Below are positions 63,670 to 64,000 of a stretch of DNA of 64,000 bases, piece by piece. Source of the DNA: Druceiella hillmani. Lineage: Eukaryota; Arthropoda; Insecta; Lepidoptera; Hepialidae. The notes beneath the pieces are model-generated. The model worked only from the letters and a program-made list of their open reading frames with translations, searched no databases and was not told the DNA's origin. The number at the start of each line of letters is the position of its first letter. Within the stretch, counting starts at the first letter, position 1. A program made the position numbers and the translations under genes. The stretch is from contig JAYKKI010000127.1 of assembly GCA_039881145.1 (NCBI GenBank), positions 4,281,501 through 4,345,500 on the forward strand, written 5' to 3'.

Positions 63670-64000
63670 AAGATAAAACTCTGAAAAAATTGTTTTGTAA
63701 TTCATACTTAAAACACCCTCTTTCAAATGATATGTCAAACGGCCAAAAGCAAGAAACGTTCTAGGATTCCGCAGCCGAATAAAAAACTTATATTTTCGTC
63801 AATTCTGTCCATATCTCTGATCATCCCTGTCTGTGACACTCTTGTAGTTTAGACCTATGGAAAGGAAATTTTTCACGTAGATGCCGTCGCATATGGAGAT
63901 TCATGTGAATTGGGGCCAAAATATTTCTTGTATATTGCGTCGAGTATCACTGAATGGGTCATTTTGGATTTATTGGATGGGATGGGTCATTTGAGACTAT
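63670..64000. other. No gene seen
   Basis: Nothing recognised up to the window edge. GATGGGTCATTT-like words repeat at 63953-63992. Confidence 0.5.

Overview
The window looks like nuclear DNA of an insect: AT-rich, with long introns, (TA)n arrays and very dense, mostly decayed transposable elements (TEs). The mix of TE families (mariner of several kinds, ZMYM1-like hAT, Mutator, pogo, P-like, RTE and jockey LINEs, Ty3/gypsy) and two unclassified multicopy protein families suggests a hemipteroid such as an aphid, psyllid or planthopper. The order is an inference and is not proved by the sequence. I saw no bacterial genes, rRNA, tRNA or CRISPR array.

The only host gene I can identify with confidence is the orthologue of Drosophila flightless-I (fliI), on the minus strand. 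Seventeen coding exons run from the ATG at 36676 down to 2692 and join without a frame break into 1,014 codons: the leucine-rich-repeat half, the linker, and gelsolin-like domains 1 to 4. The fly protein is about 1,256 residues, so the last roughly 240 residues should lie beyond position 1. The gene spans at least 34 kb, of which 3.0 kb is coding.

The fliI introns are packed with TEs. Intron 16 (2944-7894) holds mariner, Tc1, RTE-LINE and hAT remnants. Intron 13 holds a 1.3 kb DD41D mariner with terminal repeats. Intron 12 holds an internally deleted mariner. Intron 11 holds a Mutator-type remnant, two long palindromes and a complete 1.97 kb pogo/Tigger. Intron 10 holds a complete 1.25 kb mariner, intron 9 a mariner fragment, and intron 8 a jockey-like LINE and a short inverted-repeat element. 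Intron 4 holds two unclassified TE-like fragments.

Upstream of fliI (36.7-64 kb) I find no convincing host gene. In order there are: a P-element (THAP9-like) C-terminal fragment; a hAT transposase next to a MITE-like element; another hAT fragment; a 240 bp hexanucleotide array; a complete 4.29 kb hAT bounded by 8 bp target duplications; a Ty3/gypsy gag-RT remnant; a possible BESS/MADF-like ORF; a near full-length decayed copy of an unclassified TE-like family (54.2-56.5 kb); an RTE endonuclease fragment; a pogo-type HTH fragment; and AT-rich DNA with three tandem-repeat arrays (61.3-63.7 kb).

The best candidates for something undescribed are the unclassified families at 54.2-56.5 kb and 32.6-33.5 kb. 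Both resemble repeated invertebrate proteins that I recall but cannot place in a known transposon superfamily.
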